Below are positions 30,412 to 37,487 of a stretch of 44,324 nt of DNA, one piece after another. Each line of letters begins with the position of its first letter. The stretch's first letter is position 1. This DNA is from an uncultured Eubacteriales bacterium. Lineage in GTDB: Bacteria > Bacillota > Clostridia > Oscillospirales > Oscillospiraceae. A model generated the notes under the pieces. It was not told the DNA's origin. It saw only the letters and a program-made list of their open reading frames with translations, and ran no database searches. Position numbers and translations under genes: made by a program. The stretch covers positions 1 to 44,324 of the forward strand of contig ONPN01000042.1 in assembly GCA_900319695.1 (NCBI GenBank). Reading direction: 5' to 3'.

Positions 30412-30449
30412 GAAAAAACACGCCCGCTGTCCAAAAAGAACAGCGGGCG
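30412..30449 (-). terminator. Rho-independent terminator of the cytidylate-kinase-like gene
   Basis: On the minus strand CGCCCGCTGT pairs perfectly with ACAGCGGGCG, followed by TGTTTTTTC. It separates this gene from spoVAD. Confidence 0.85.
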
Positions 30450-30472
30450 CGGCGGTTTGTTCAGCGTTTTCT

Positions 30473-31060
30473 TTATTTTATCGCATCCAGACAGGCCGCA
30501 ATGGTTTCCACGCAGCCGTCAACGCCGAGTCTTGCGACGTTGAGGCAGAGATCATAGCTCTCAGTCTCGCCCCAGGTCTGATCGGTATAGTAGCTGTAGT
30601 AGCTGGCGCGGTCCTTGTCCACCACCTTAGCGCGCTTTTTGGCCTGGTCCTCACTGAGACCGTAGCGCGCCATGAGGGTTTTGATGCGGAAAGGCTGGTC
30701 CGCCATGACAAAGACCCGCAGCAGATCGGGGCGGCCTCGCAGTACATAGTCGGCACAGCGGCCCACGAAGACCGCGTCCCCCTTGGCGGCGAGACTGCGT
30801 ATCGTGTCAAACTGCGCCGAGGCGATCTGCGTATTGAGCTGGTAGATCTCGCTCGCCCCGAAGAAGGGCGTATCCGCGATAAAAAGGGGCAGGACCCGTT
30901 TCTCGTCGTAGGAACTGACCACGTCCCGACTGAGGTTCGCGCTCTTCGCGGTGTGGTCGACGATCTCCTTGCTGTAGCAGGGTACGCCGAGCTTTTTCGC
31001 CAGCGCTTCCGCCACGGCATGGCCGTCGCTGCCGTGCTGTCTGCCGATGGTTACGATCAT
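30473..31060 (-). CDS. cytidylate-kinase-like protein
   Basis: A 195-residue protein of the cytidylate kinase-like family common in Clostridia. It opens with MIVTIGRQHGSDGHAVAEAL, a P-loop variant in which the usual GSGG reads GSDG; other landmarks are VPCYSKEIVD, VFVGRCADYVL and RVFVMADQPFR, followed by a basic SEDQAKKRAKVVDKDRASYY lid. Family members are presumed to phosphorylate a nucleoside monophosphate or related substrate, but activity is unproven. Start chosen at the ATG after GGGAGGG. It has its own promoter (31091-31119) and terminator, and is divergent from the flippase gene. Confidence 0.85.
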   Translation of the reverse strand: MIVTIGRQHGSDGHAVAEALAKKLGVPCYSKEIVDHTAKSANLSRDVVSSYDEKRVLPLFIADTPFFGASEIYQLNTQIASAQFDTIRSLAAKGDAVFVGRCADYVLRGRPDLLRVFVMADQPFRIKTLMARYGLSEDQAKKRAKVVDKDRASYYSYYTDQTWGETESYDLCLNVARLGVDGCVETIAACLDAIK

Positions 31061-31090
31061 AGTGACACCCTCCCTGATGTTTCTGTTGAA

Positions 31091-31119
31091 AGCATAGCAC
31101 GAGCGCATTTGTATGGCAA
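31091..31119 (-). promoter_or_regulatory. promoter of the cytidylate-kinase-like gene
   Basis: Minus-strand TTGCCA (31119-31114), 17 bases, TATGCT (31096-31091), about 31 bases before the ATG. Confidence 0.55.
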
Positions 31120-31193
31120 GCATTTTTTCACGCGGGACAAGTGGCGCTTCTCCGCCGCATAGACTGTTGCAGACTGAGCGCGGGAGGGATGAG

Positions 31194-32600
31194 ATGAAAC
31201 GGGCGGTGCTTTACAATACGGCGCTTCTGACCGCGGCGTCGCTTTTAATGAGCGGCGTCGCCATGGCCTTTCAGGTCTGGCTCGTCGGGAAAATCGGCGC
31301 GGCGGGGATCGGGCTGTACCAGCTCACGCTGTCGGTGACGGGTCTCGCCGCGACCTTTGCGATCTCCGGCGTGCGCTTTGCCTCCACGCGCCTCGTCTCC
31401 GAGGAGCTGGGTCTCGAACGCCCGGGCGGCGTGCGCGCGGCCATGGGCCGCTGTCTCGCCTATGGGGCCTTCTTCGGGCTTGCGGCCGCCGTCATCCTCC
31501 GGGAGCTCGCCGAACCCGTCGGCTTTCTGTGGATCGGCGACGCGCGCACGGTAAAGCCGCTGAAGCTCTCGGCCCTGAGCATGCCCTGTGTCTCGCTCTG
31601 CTCGGCCATGTCCGGCTACTTTACCGCCTGCGGCAGAGTGTGGAAGAGCGCGCTGGTGCATTTCATCGAACAGCTCGCCGGGATCGCGCTGGTGGCATTC
31701 TTCCTCGGGCGCGTGCCTGCGGGGGACATCGAAAAAAGCTGCGCCGCCGTCACCCTCGGGCGGGTGGCGGCGGACGCTTTGAGTCTTGTTCTGATGGGCG
31801 TGGTCTATGCCCTCGACCGGCGCGGGCATTACGCGGCGGAGGCGGCGTCCGAGAGGCTCACGTCCCGGATGCTGCATATTGCGCTGCCCCTGGCCCTCTC
31901 GGCCTACGCGCGCAGCGCTCTGTCGACTGCGCAGCACCTGTTGGTGCCGCGCGGGCTCAAGGCGGCGGGCTACTCCGCTGACCGGGCGCTGTCCGGTTAC
32001 GGGGTCATTCAGGGCATGGCCCTGCCGGTGATCTTTTTCCCCGCCTGCGTCGCGGCGGCAATTGCCGAGCTCATCGTGCCGGAGCTCACCGCCGCGCAGA
32101 TGAGGGGCGATCAGAGAGGCATACGCCGCACGGCCGGGGAACTCCTTCGCCTCGGCGCGCTCTTCTCCCTCGCCGTGGCCGTTTTTCTCTATATCTGTTC
32201 GGACGCGCTGGGCATGACCATCTACGACAGCCGCGAGGCCGGGCGCTATATCCGCCTCCTCGCCCCGCTGGTGCCCGTCATGTACACGGACATGTGCGTG
32301 GACGGCTGTCTCAAGGGCCTGGGCCAGCAGGTCTGGAGCATGGGAATCAACATTCTCGACGCCCTCGCGGGGCTGCTGCTCACCTGGCGGCTGCTCCCCC
32401 GCTATGCACTGGCGGCCTATATCGGGATCATCTACGCCACCGAGCTTCTGAACTTTGCGCTCAGCGCCGGGCGGCTGATCCGTGTCACACGGCCGCTTTC
32501 TCGGCGCGGCGCTGCTGACGGCGCTGATCGCCCCGGTGCAGGATGGGCGAAATGCGCTTGTACAGCAGGAAGGTCAAGGCCGAGACGATCACGCCCTTGA
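31194..32600 (+). CDS. SpoVB-like polysaccharide/lipid flippase (MOP superfamily)
   Basis: A 468-residue integral membrane protein with at least twelve helices starting at about residue 9 (LLTAASLLMSGVAMAFQVWLVGKIGAAGIGLYQL). The layout and the SGVRFASTRLVSEELG and YGVIQGMALPVIFFPA segments fit SpoVB/MurJ-type flippases used in spore cortex or peptidoglycan precursor transport. GGGAGG precedes the ATG by 6 bases. The last 36 or so residues (SRRGAADGADRPGAGWAKCA...) are Arg-rich, unlike the family, and overlap the 3' end of the convergent ribU gene by 116 bases. This tail suggests loss of the original stop by a frameshift or deletion. Confidence 0.82.
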   Translation: MKRAVLYNTALLTAASLLMSGVAMAFQVWLVGKIGAAGIGLYQLTLSVTGLAATFAISGVRFASTRLVSEELGLERPGGVRAAMGRCLAYGAFFGLAAAVILRELAEPVGFLWIGDARTVKPLKLSALSMPCVSLCSAMSGYFTACGRVWKSALVHFIEQLAGIALVAFFLGRVPAGDIEKSCAAVTLGRVAADALSLVLMGVVYALDRRGHYAAEAASERLTSRMLHIALPLALSAYARSALSTAQHLLVPRGLKAAGYSADRALSGYGVIQGMALPVIFFPACVAAAIAELIVPELTAAQMRGDQRGIRRTAGELLRLGALFSLAVAVFLYICSDALGMTIYDSREAGRYIRLLAPLVPVMYTDMCVDGCLKGLGQQVWSMGINILDALAGLLLTWRLLPRYALAAYIGIIYATELLNFALSAGRLIRVTRPLSRRGAADGADRPGAGWAKCACTAGRSRPRRSRP

Positions 32601-33216
32601 GGAGGTTAAACGGCACGACCGCAAAGAGGACGAGAGTCGAGACACTGGTGATGGAGGGGTTGATCTTCGTGCCCATGCCGATGATGGCCTCCATGGGCAT
32701 GCCGAAGAGGACGGCAAACTTGGGCAGGAGGTAGATCGCGTTGAAGGCGCTGCCGAAGACGGTCATGACCGCGGTGCCGACCGCCATGCCGAGTAGAGCC
32801 GTCTTCCGGCCGGGCTTCGCGTGATAGATCACGCTTGCCGGGAGGACGAAGGAGCAGCCGACGGCGAAGTTTGCAAAGTCCCCGACGAAGGCGGTGCTGG
32901 TGCCCTTGAGCAGGAGCTTGACCATGACCTTCAAAAGCTCCGCCGCGACGCCCGCCACGGGGCCGAGGTAGAAGGTGCAGATCATGACGGGGATCTCGCT
33001 GAGGTCGATTTTATAAAAGCTCGGCGCGAAGAAAAGGGGGATTTCCAGGAACATCAGCGCGCCCGCGAGCGCGGCGAAAATGGCTGTATAGGTGAGATAA
33101 TGTGTGCTGGAGAAGGCTTTTCGCTCCTTGACCAGGTACTTTTCAAACAGCGCGGCGGCGACAAACAGCAGCGCAATGGTCGCGGCGCATGACAGAACAA
33201 ATCCCAGGTTTTCCAT
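32485..33216 (-). CDS. ribU: riboflavin ECF transporter S component
   Basis: A 243-residue membrane protein that captures riboflavin for a shared ECF energy-coupling module. Six helices are visible and the substrate-site signature FYKIDLSEIPVMICTFYLGPVAG-like segment is present near residue 68-90. The N-terminus carries an extra helix (about 5-24). AGGAGG precedes the ATG. Control is by the FMN riboswitch at 33308-33577, so it is made when flavin is scarce. The basic C-terminal tail (after LHRG) overlaps the end of the convergent flippase gene. The ECF ATPases and T subunit are not in the window. Confidence 0.95.
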   Translation of the reverse strand: MENLGFVLSCAATIALLFVAAALFEKYLVKERKAFSSTHYLTYTAIFAALAGALMFLEIPLFFAPSFYKIDLSEIPVMICTFYLGPVAGVAAELLKVMVKLLLKGTSTAFVGDFANFAVGCSFVLPASVIYHAKPGRKTALLGMAVGTAVMTVFGSAFNAIYLLPKFAVLFGMPMEAIIGMGTKINPSITSVSTLVLFAVVPFNLLKGVIVSALTFLLYKRISPILHRGDQRRQQRRAEKAAV

Positions 33217-33240
33217 GATGAATCCTCCTTTTTTCGTTTA

Positions 33241-33272
33241 AAAACAAAATACCCGAAGAAATCTTCTTCGGG
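33241..33272 (-). terminator. expression-platform terminator of the FMN riboswitch
   Basis: On the minus strand CCCGAAGAA-GAT-TTCTTCGGG is followed by TATTTTGTTTTT. It lies between the aptamer and ribU, so FMN binding most likely causes premature termination. A second hairpin CCGCGTG-TTTT-CACGCGG (33286-33303) sits between aptamer and terminator and may take part in the switch. Confidence 0.8.
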
Positions 33273-33307
33273 CAAACAACATGACCCGCGTGAAAACACG
33301 CGGCAGC

Positions 33308-33577
33308 CTTCTTCCATCCAGACTCTACTGTCGGTACCGGAATCGCACCGGTTCATGCCTGGATATCGGCCTATACGATAACCCTGCCGGCTTTTCGCCA
33401 AAATCTGTGCCATACTGCGTTAGTTTCCTTGCAAATATATATCCATTATTCGCTGCGGAAACTGCCTTGTCTGGCGCAGATTCTGTCTGAAAATCCATGC
33501 AGGCTTCCGTAAAGGACCAATATCCCCGGCTCGCGGACTGTACCGCCGGTCGGGAATTACACCCTGCCCTGAAGACG
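33308..33577 (-). ncRNA. FMN riboswitch (RFN element) with enlarged variable arm
   Basis: On the minus strand the conserved blocks appear in order: CTTCAGGGCAGGGTG, AATTCCCGACCGGCGGT, AGTCCGCGAGCC, then GAACCGGTGCGATTCCGGT, ACCGACAGT, AGTCTGGATGGAAGAAGG. These are the P1-P6 signatures of the FMN aptamer. Usual length is about 140 bases; here it is 270 because the variable arm holds about 100 bases of a dispersed repeat. The arm still pairs at its base (GGATATTGG with CCGATATCC, CCTTTACG with CGTATAGG, CCTGC with GCAGG). It precedes ribU. Confidence 0.93.
33391..33493. repeat. TTGA/TGC-loop palindromic repeat, copy 3, inside the FMN riboswitch arm
   Basis: About four bases in five match 44191-44293 (shared words TGTGCCATACTGCGTT, CCATTAT, CCTTGTCTGGCGCA). 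The apex is GTTTCC-TTGC-...-CGC-TGC-GGAAAC. The terminal arms of the full element (44164-44182, 44306-44324) are absent, so only the core lies here. Confidence 0.75.
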
Positions 33578-33582
33578 TCCTG

Positions 33583-33611
33583 AGTATAGCACAGGAGTTT
33601 GCTTTTGACAA
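33583..33611 (-). promoter_or_regulatory. promoter of the FMN riboswitch-ribU transcript
   Basis: Minus-strand TTGTCA (33611-33606), 17 bases, TATACT (33588-33583). The aptamer begins about where the transcript should start. Its -35 shares bases with the divergent promoter at 33605-33633. Confidence 0.75.
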
Positions 33612-33633
33612 GAGGGAGTTTCGGGCGTACAAT
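33605..33633 (+). promoter_or_regulatory. promoter of the SLOG-family gene
   Basis: TTGACA (33605-33610), 17 bases, TACAAT (33628-33633), 25 bases before the ATG. The -35 overlaps the opposite -35 of the ribU promoter within TTGACAA. Confidence 0.75.
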
Positions 33634-33658
33634 AAGATTTGGAAAAGAGGTGAGGCCG

Positions 33659-34165
33659 ATGGACGATCGGGAGCAAAGCTGCTGCTTTACGGGGCACCGG
33701 CCCATGAAGCTGCCCTGGGGCATGAACGAGAGTGACCCGCGCTGTCTCAAGCTCAAGGCGGAGCTGCGGGCGCGGCTCGAAGCGGTCTACGAGCTCGGCT
33801 ACCGCCGCTTCCTCTGCGGCATGGCCATCGGCTGCGACATGTACTTTGCCGAGGCGGTGATCGCCCTGCGTGAAGAGCACGGCGACGTGATCCTGGAGGC
33901 GGCGATCCCCTTCGGCGATCAGCCGGGGCGCTGGAATCAGGCTCTGCGCCGCCGCTACAACGCGCTCATCGACAGTGCCGACAAGGTCACGGTGCTGCAA
34001 TACGGCTACACGCCCGACTGCATGATGCGCCGCAACCGCTACATGGTGAACCGCTCGTCCCTGCTGTTGGCCTGCTTTGACGGCAAGCCCGGCGGAACGA
34101 TGAACACCATCCTCTATGCCGAGCGCAGCGGCGTGAAGACCGTTGTGATTGAAATTGAATCTTAG
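33659..34165 (+). CDS. SLOG-family (YpsA/DUF1273-like) protein
   Basis: A 168-residue cytosolic protein with a Rossmann-like SLOG fold. Landmarks are CCFTGHRPMKLPWG at the N-terminus, RRFLCGMAIGCDMYFAE (the glycine-rich loop), ILEAAIPFGDQPGRW, and LLACFDGKPGGTMNTILYAE near the C-terminus. Such proteins are thought to bind nucleotide-derived ligands; a precise role is not known for this branch. The start was set at the ATG after GAGGTGAGG. It is transcribed from its own promoter and followed after 66 bases by a P-loop ATPase gene, probably in the same transcript. Confidence 0.85.
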   Translation: MDDREQSCCFTGHRPMKLPWGMNESDPRCLKLKAELRARLEAVYELGYRRFLCGMAIGCDMYFAEAVIALREEHGDVILEAAIPFGDQPGRWNQALRRRYNALIDSADKVTVLQYGYTPDCMMRRNRYMVNRSSLLLACFDGKPGGTMNTILYAERSGVKTVVIEIES

Positions 34166-34231
34166 GGACATCCTGTTCCGTGTCATTGTCTCCCCTTCTG
34201 CATACACTATGGTGTGAGAGGGGGAGACATT

Positions 34232-35191
34232 TTGGATCAGACATTCTTTCTGGCGGCAAACTCCGGGCAGGGCTTTTATTCGCTCTACGACGCTTTCCCC
34301 GGCGACGGCTGCTTTCTGCATATCATCAAGGGCGGGCCGGGGACCGGCAAATCCGGCTTCATGCGGCGCATACGCGAGGCTGCCCAGGCACACGGGTTCG
34401 ACACGCTCAGCGTTCTCTGCTCGGGCGATCCCGACTCGCTGGACGGTCTCGCGGTCCCGGCCCTGGGGCAAGCCTGGATGGACGGCACCGCGCCCCATGT
34501 GCGCGAGCCGAAGCTCTTCGGCGCAGATTCTGATTATGTAAACCTCGGTCAATTCTGCCGTCTGCCGCTGACGGAAAAGGATCGGAACCGTGCGCTGGCT
34601 CTGAACCGGGCGTACAAGGAGCGCTATAAAGCGGCCTACGCCCACCTGGAAGCCGCCGCGGCACTGGAAAAGGCCGAGGAACTGCGTGACGCTGAGGTCC
34701 TGCGTGAAGAGGAAATGCGGATGCGCTCGCTGCTGGAAGCGCTGCCGGATCACGAGGGCCCCTGTGTTCGGGAGAAACGCTTTCTCTCCGCGATCTCCTG
34801 CCGGGGATTGATCAGTCTGAACAGCGCGGATAATATGTTATGTAAACAAAATTATTACTTTCGTGATGACGGCTCCGTACTGGCGCGGGCGGCGGCAATC
34901 GCCGCGAGCAAGACGGGGCGGGTGATTCTCTGCCCTCGCCCGCTGCGACCTTCGCAGTTGGAAGCCGTGCTGCTGCCGGAGCTCTCCATCGCCCTCCTGC
35001 GCGCGCCGGCGGCGGTGCCGATCCCGCGGGGCGAATTGCTTCTGAGCCATGAAGCCCTGTCACAGGGGATGGACGCGCTGCGCGAGGCCAAGGCCCTGCA
35101 CGACAAGCTCGAGGCGGTGTACCGGCCCTATATGAATTTCGGTGCGCTGACGGCCTATACGGAGGCATATATAGAAAAGCTGTTTCCGTAG
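34232..35191 (+). CDS. P-loop ATPase/nucleotide kinase-like protein (PRK06851 type)
   Basis: A 319-residue protein with an N-terminal P-loop IIKGGPGTGKSGFMRRI, followed by the phrases CSGDPDSLDGLAVP and DGTAPHV that mark this uncharacterised clostridial family. A helical coiled segment (about 130-185) and a second, degenerate alpha/beta half follow (SAISCRGLISLNSADNML, VILCPRPLRPSQLEAVLLPEL). The start is taken as TTG (34232), 7 bases after GGGGGAG, because it gives the family N-terminus (DQTFFLAANSGQGFYSLYD); a GTG six codons earlier is possible but overlaps the ribosome binding site. A hairpin TTGTCTCCCC/GGGGAGACA lies just upstream. Function unknown. Confidence 0.75.
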   Translation: MDQTFFLAANSGQGFYSLYDAFPGDGCFLHIIKGGPGTGKSGFMRRIREAAQAHGFDTLSVLCSGDPDSLDGLAVPALGQAWMDGTAPHVREPKLFGADSDYVNLGQFCRLPLTEKDRNRALALNRAYKERYKAAYAHLEAAAALEKAEELRDAEVLREEEMRMRSLLEALPDHEGPCVREKRFLSAISCRGLISLNSADNMLCKQNYYFRDDGSVLARAAAIAASKTGRVILCPRPLRPSQLEAVLLPELSIALLRAPAAVPIPRGELLLSHEALSQGMDALREAKALHDKLEAVYRPYMNFGALTAYTEAYIEKLFP

Positions 35192-35208
35192 TCATCAAAA
35201 CACAAAAG

Positions 35209-35293
35209 CCGTAGGGGCCGATGCCCTCATCGGCCCGCCGTCTAACGCAAGTGTGCGTTTTTGGCGGGTCGATCTGGGGATCGCCCCCTACGG
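35209..35293. repeat. CCGTAGGGG palindromic repeat, complete unit
   Basis: Begins CCGTAGGGGCCGATGCCC and ends GGGGATCGCCCCCTACGG, with GGCCGATG/CATCGGCC and GATCTGGGGATC palindromes. In reverse orientation it matches the left part of the nested element at 5126-5323. It separates the ATPase gene from the converging DnaJ-domain gene and may act as terminator for both. Confidence 0.65.
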
Positions 35294-35305
35294 TCGTATA
35301 TGGAT

Positions 35306-35971
35306 TTAGCAGCAGAAGATCAGCGGGAGGCCGCAGCGGCCGCCGGTGCAGAGGGAGGCGGCGCAGAGACCCAGCCACAGCGGATTGAGGTTCACCGATC
35401 TCGCGTAGCCGCGCGTATAGTTGTCGTAGAAGTCCCCGCCGCTTTGCAGTTGTTCGAGCAGCATACGGTACTCCGCGTTGTTCGGCTCCATGCGCACGGC
35501 GATTTTAGCGTGCTCAAGGGCCGCGACCTTGTTGCCGAGATACATGTTGGCCCCGGCGGAGAGGTAATACCACTTTCCGTCGCGCTCGGCCTCCGGCACG
35601 CCGGACAGGGCGTTGAGCGCCTCGCGGTACATGCCGTTGCGGATGAAGTTGACGGCGGCGGTATACTCGCTGCGCTCGGTCTGACGGGCCTGCTGCGCGC
35701 CGGTCCAGTCGGTCCAGCCGCCGTAGCCGTATTGCTGATAGGCCCCGGCCTGGCCGTAACCGTATTGCCCGTAACCCGACGCGCCGGGGACATTGCCGTT
35801 TTTGATCTGGTCATAGGCCGCGTTGATGTCGTTCATCTTGCTCGCGGCGGCCTCGTCGCCCGGATTGAGGTCGGGGTGGTATTTCTTTGTCAGGTCGCGG
35901 TAGGCTTTTTTGATCTCCTCGTCGGAGGCGTCCGGGGACACGCCCAGCACTTTATACGGATCCTGAACCAT
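35306..35971 (-). CDS. J-domain (DnaJ-like) protein
   Basis: A 221-residue co-chaperone-like protein. The J domain is at residues 3-70 with the HPD motif at 32-34 ([10 protein letters not shown]). A Gly/Tyr/Gln-rich linker follows (about 78-115), then helical TPR-like repeats (about 120-190: [32 protein letters not shown]) and a short hydrophobic C-terminus. There are no zinc-finger or substrate-binding DnaJ domains, so it is a specialised J protein that would recruit DnaK to a particular site, possibly the membrane. Its start lies inside the end of the DUF5685 gene (20-base overlap). Confidence 0.9.
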   Translation of the reverse strand: MVQDPYKVLGVSPDASDEEIKKAYRDLTKKYHPDLNPGDEAAASKMNDINAAYDQIKNGNVPGASGYGQYGYGQAGAYQQYGYGGWTDWTGAQQARQTERSEYTAAVNFIRNGMYREALNALSGVPEAERDGKWYYLSAGANMYLGNKVAALEHAKIAVRMEPNNAEYRMLLEQLQSGGDFYDNYTRGYARSVNLNPLWLGLCAASLCTGGRCGLPLIFCC

Positions 35972-36797
35972 GTGCAGGTTCCTCTCTTTTGAATTTCTGA
36001 TTAAACGCCGACCAGAGGCCGAGGCACAGGATATTCCTCATGAGCCCCGTGTCGTCCACAAGCGGGAGCTTGTCGTACCAAAACACGCACTCGCCGAGCT
36101 GCAAACGCAGACTGTCGCGAAAGCGTTCCTCGTTGTCCGGATCACCGGCGAAGCGACGGAAGGGGTTATAGCGCCCTCGTTTCACGTCCTCCTCCAGGTC
36201 CATGGCCGCATCCAGAAGGTAGAGGAAACGGCCCAGCGCGTCGGCCATGTGCCGCAGAGGCTCGCTCCAGCGGTCTTCTCTGTAAACGAAGATTTCCCGC
36301 ATCAGGGCACCAAAGCAGGCGGCCGCGGCGTCCGGGTCCTCGCGGCCTTCGGCTTCGATCCGGGAGAGCCTGTCCAGCGCCTCAGCAATGGCGGCGCATT
36401 GGCGGGGATAGCGCTTTCGCACCGCGTCATAGCCCGCCTGCAGGGTCCTGGCCTCAGCGTAGGCGGTGAGACTTTTGTCGTCCTTCCAGTCGTCCAGGCA
36501 TTTTAAATAGGCCAGGGCGAGGTTCATGTTGGCTGCGTAGTCGGACAGCTTTGTCATAACATACGGCTGCGGCTCGAAGGGATGTCGGACGCAGGCGGCC
36601 TCCCCTCTCTCCTCCTCCGGTTCGTACAGGGAGGAGAGCAGCAGCACGAGAAAGGTCATATCATAGTTGAGCGTGAGGCGGGCGGTCTGCCCGAAGCAGC
36701 GTTTCAGACTCCGGCAGAGGCCGCAGTAGACACTTTTGTAGCGGGCGAGCTCCTCCGCCTCCAGGACGTTGGTCGCCGCGACGAGATAGCCAAACAT
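35952..36797 (-). CDS. DUF5685-family protein
   Basis: A 281-residue helical protein of unknown function. The N-terminal [36 protein letters not shown] carries a CxxC pair typical of DUF5685; a long helical region with acidic and aromatic residues follows ([34 protein letters not shown]), somewhat like a prenyl-synthase fold. The start was placed at the ATG that overlaps the upstream stop (TGATG), with GGGGAAAAG before it. It is embedded between a zinc-ribbon membrane protein and a J-domain gene, an arrangement that suggests a common assembly or quality-control task at the membrane. Confidence 0.75.
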   Translation of the reverse strand: MFGYLVAATNVLEAEELARYKSVYCGLCRSLKRCFGQTARLTLNYDMTFLVLLLSSLYEPEEERGEAACVRHPFEPQPYVMTKLSDYAANMNLALAYLKCLDDWKDDKSLTAYAEARTLQAGYDAVRKRYPRQCAAIAEALDRLSRIEAEGREDPDAAAACFGALMREIFVYREDRWSEPLRHMADALGRFLYLLDAAMDLEEDVKRGRYNPFRRFAGDPDNEERFRDSLRLQLGECVFWYDKLPLVDDTGLMRNILCLGLWSAFNQKFKREEPAHGSGSV

Positions 36798-37201
36798 CAG
36801 CTTTTCCCCGTGAAGGAGTTGCCGCACTTGCGGCAGACGATCTTGATCTTGCCGTGCCCTCTCGGTACGCGCAGCGTGGTCTTGCAGGAGGGACAGGTAA
36901 AGAACTTGTAGTCCTTGCGCTGCACCCATTTCTCCTTTCGGATCTTCCAGGCGGCGGCAATACGGTACTGCAGGCGCAGGTACTTACCGTTTTCCTCGCG
37001 GCGGCGGGTCACGTTGCGCGAGAACATGCGAAAATACACGTAGCCGAGCACGGCCAGCGCCGCAAGATAGAAGCCGCGGCTCAGATTTCCTCTCAGCAGC
37101 GCCGCGGCAAGGATCAATACCGCCGACACGCCGAACAGAAACAGATTCAATTGATCGTTGCCGTTTCTCCCGGCCATGAAGCGCGCCATTTTTTCTCTCA
37201 T
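36797..37201 (-). CDS. membrane protein with C-terminal zinc ribbon
   Basis: A 134-residue protein. Two close membrane helices lie at about 19-34 and 40-58, followed by a basic segment and a zinc ribbon at about 100-128 (CPSC...CRKC, with a basic loop TTLRVPRGHGKIKIV). Several ATGs are possible; the one chosen follows GGTGGA by 8 bases, while upstream ATGs have no ribosome binding site. The stop overlaps the next start (TGATG), so it forms an operon with the DUF5685 and J-domain genes. Zinc binding is inferred from the paired CxxC motifs. Confidence 0.75.
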   Translation of the reverse strand: MREKMARFMAGRNGNDQLNLFLFGVSAVLILAAALLRGNLSRGFYLAALAVLGYVYFRMFSRNVTRRREENGKYLRLQYRIAAAWKIRKEKWVQRKDYKFFTCPSCKTTLRVPRGHGKIKIVCRKCGNSFTGKS

Positions 37202-37369
37202 CAGAGCAGTTCCACCGCTTTCTTCCGGATTCATACAGAGGGATTTTACCACAGTGTTGAGGGGAATTGTATAAAAAATTGTGAATTTCTAACGGCTCCC
37301 GCTGTTCCCGGCTTCCCCTCCGTGGGAGCTGTCGGTGCCGCACACGGCGGTGACCGAGAGGGCAATGCG

Positions 37370-37399
37370 AATCCCGGCAGTCAGATGACCGCCGGGATT
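37370..37399. terminator. hairpin downstream of the LysM repeat protein gene
   Basis: AATCCCGGC and GCCGGGATT are inverted copies, and the pairing extends inward as AGTCA/TGACC. It lies about 90 bases after the LysM gene stop. The T-tract is poor on the minus strand, so the role as terminator is tentative. Confidence 0.4.
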
Positions 37400-37487
37400 T
37401 TGGGTTATATCTCTTCTTCCCTCCAGGTGAGCGACAGGACCGGAGCCCTGCCGCTCAGGGGGGAGATATAGGGGGAAAACTTGGTTA

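Noticed and set aside
31113-31193. 27-residue extension of the flippase gene
   Set aside because: Overlaps the promoter of the divergent gene; the ATG at 31194 has GGGAGG and a proper membrane N-terminus.
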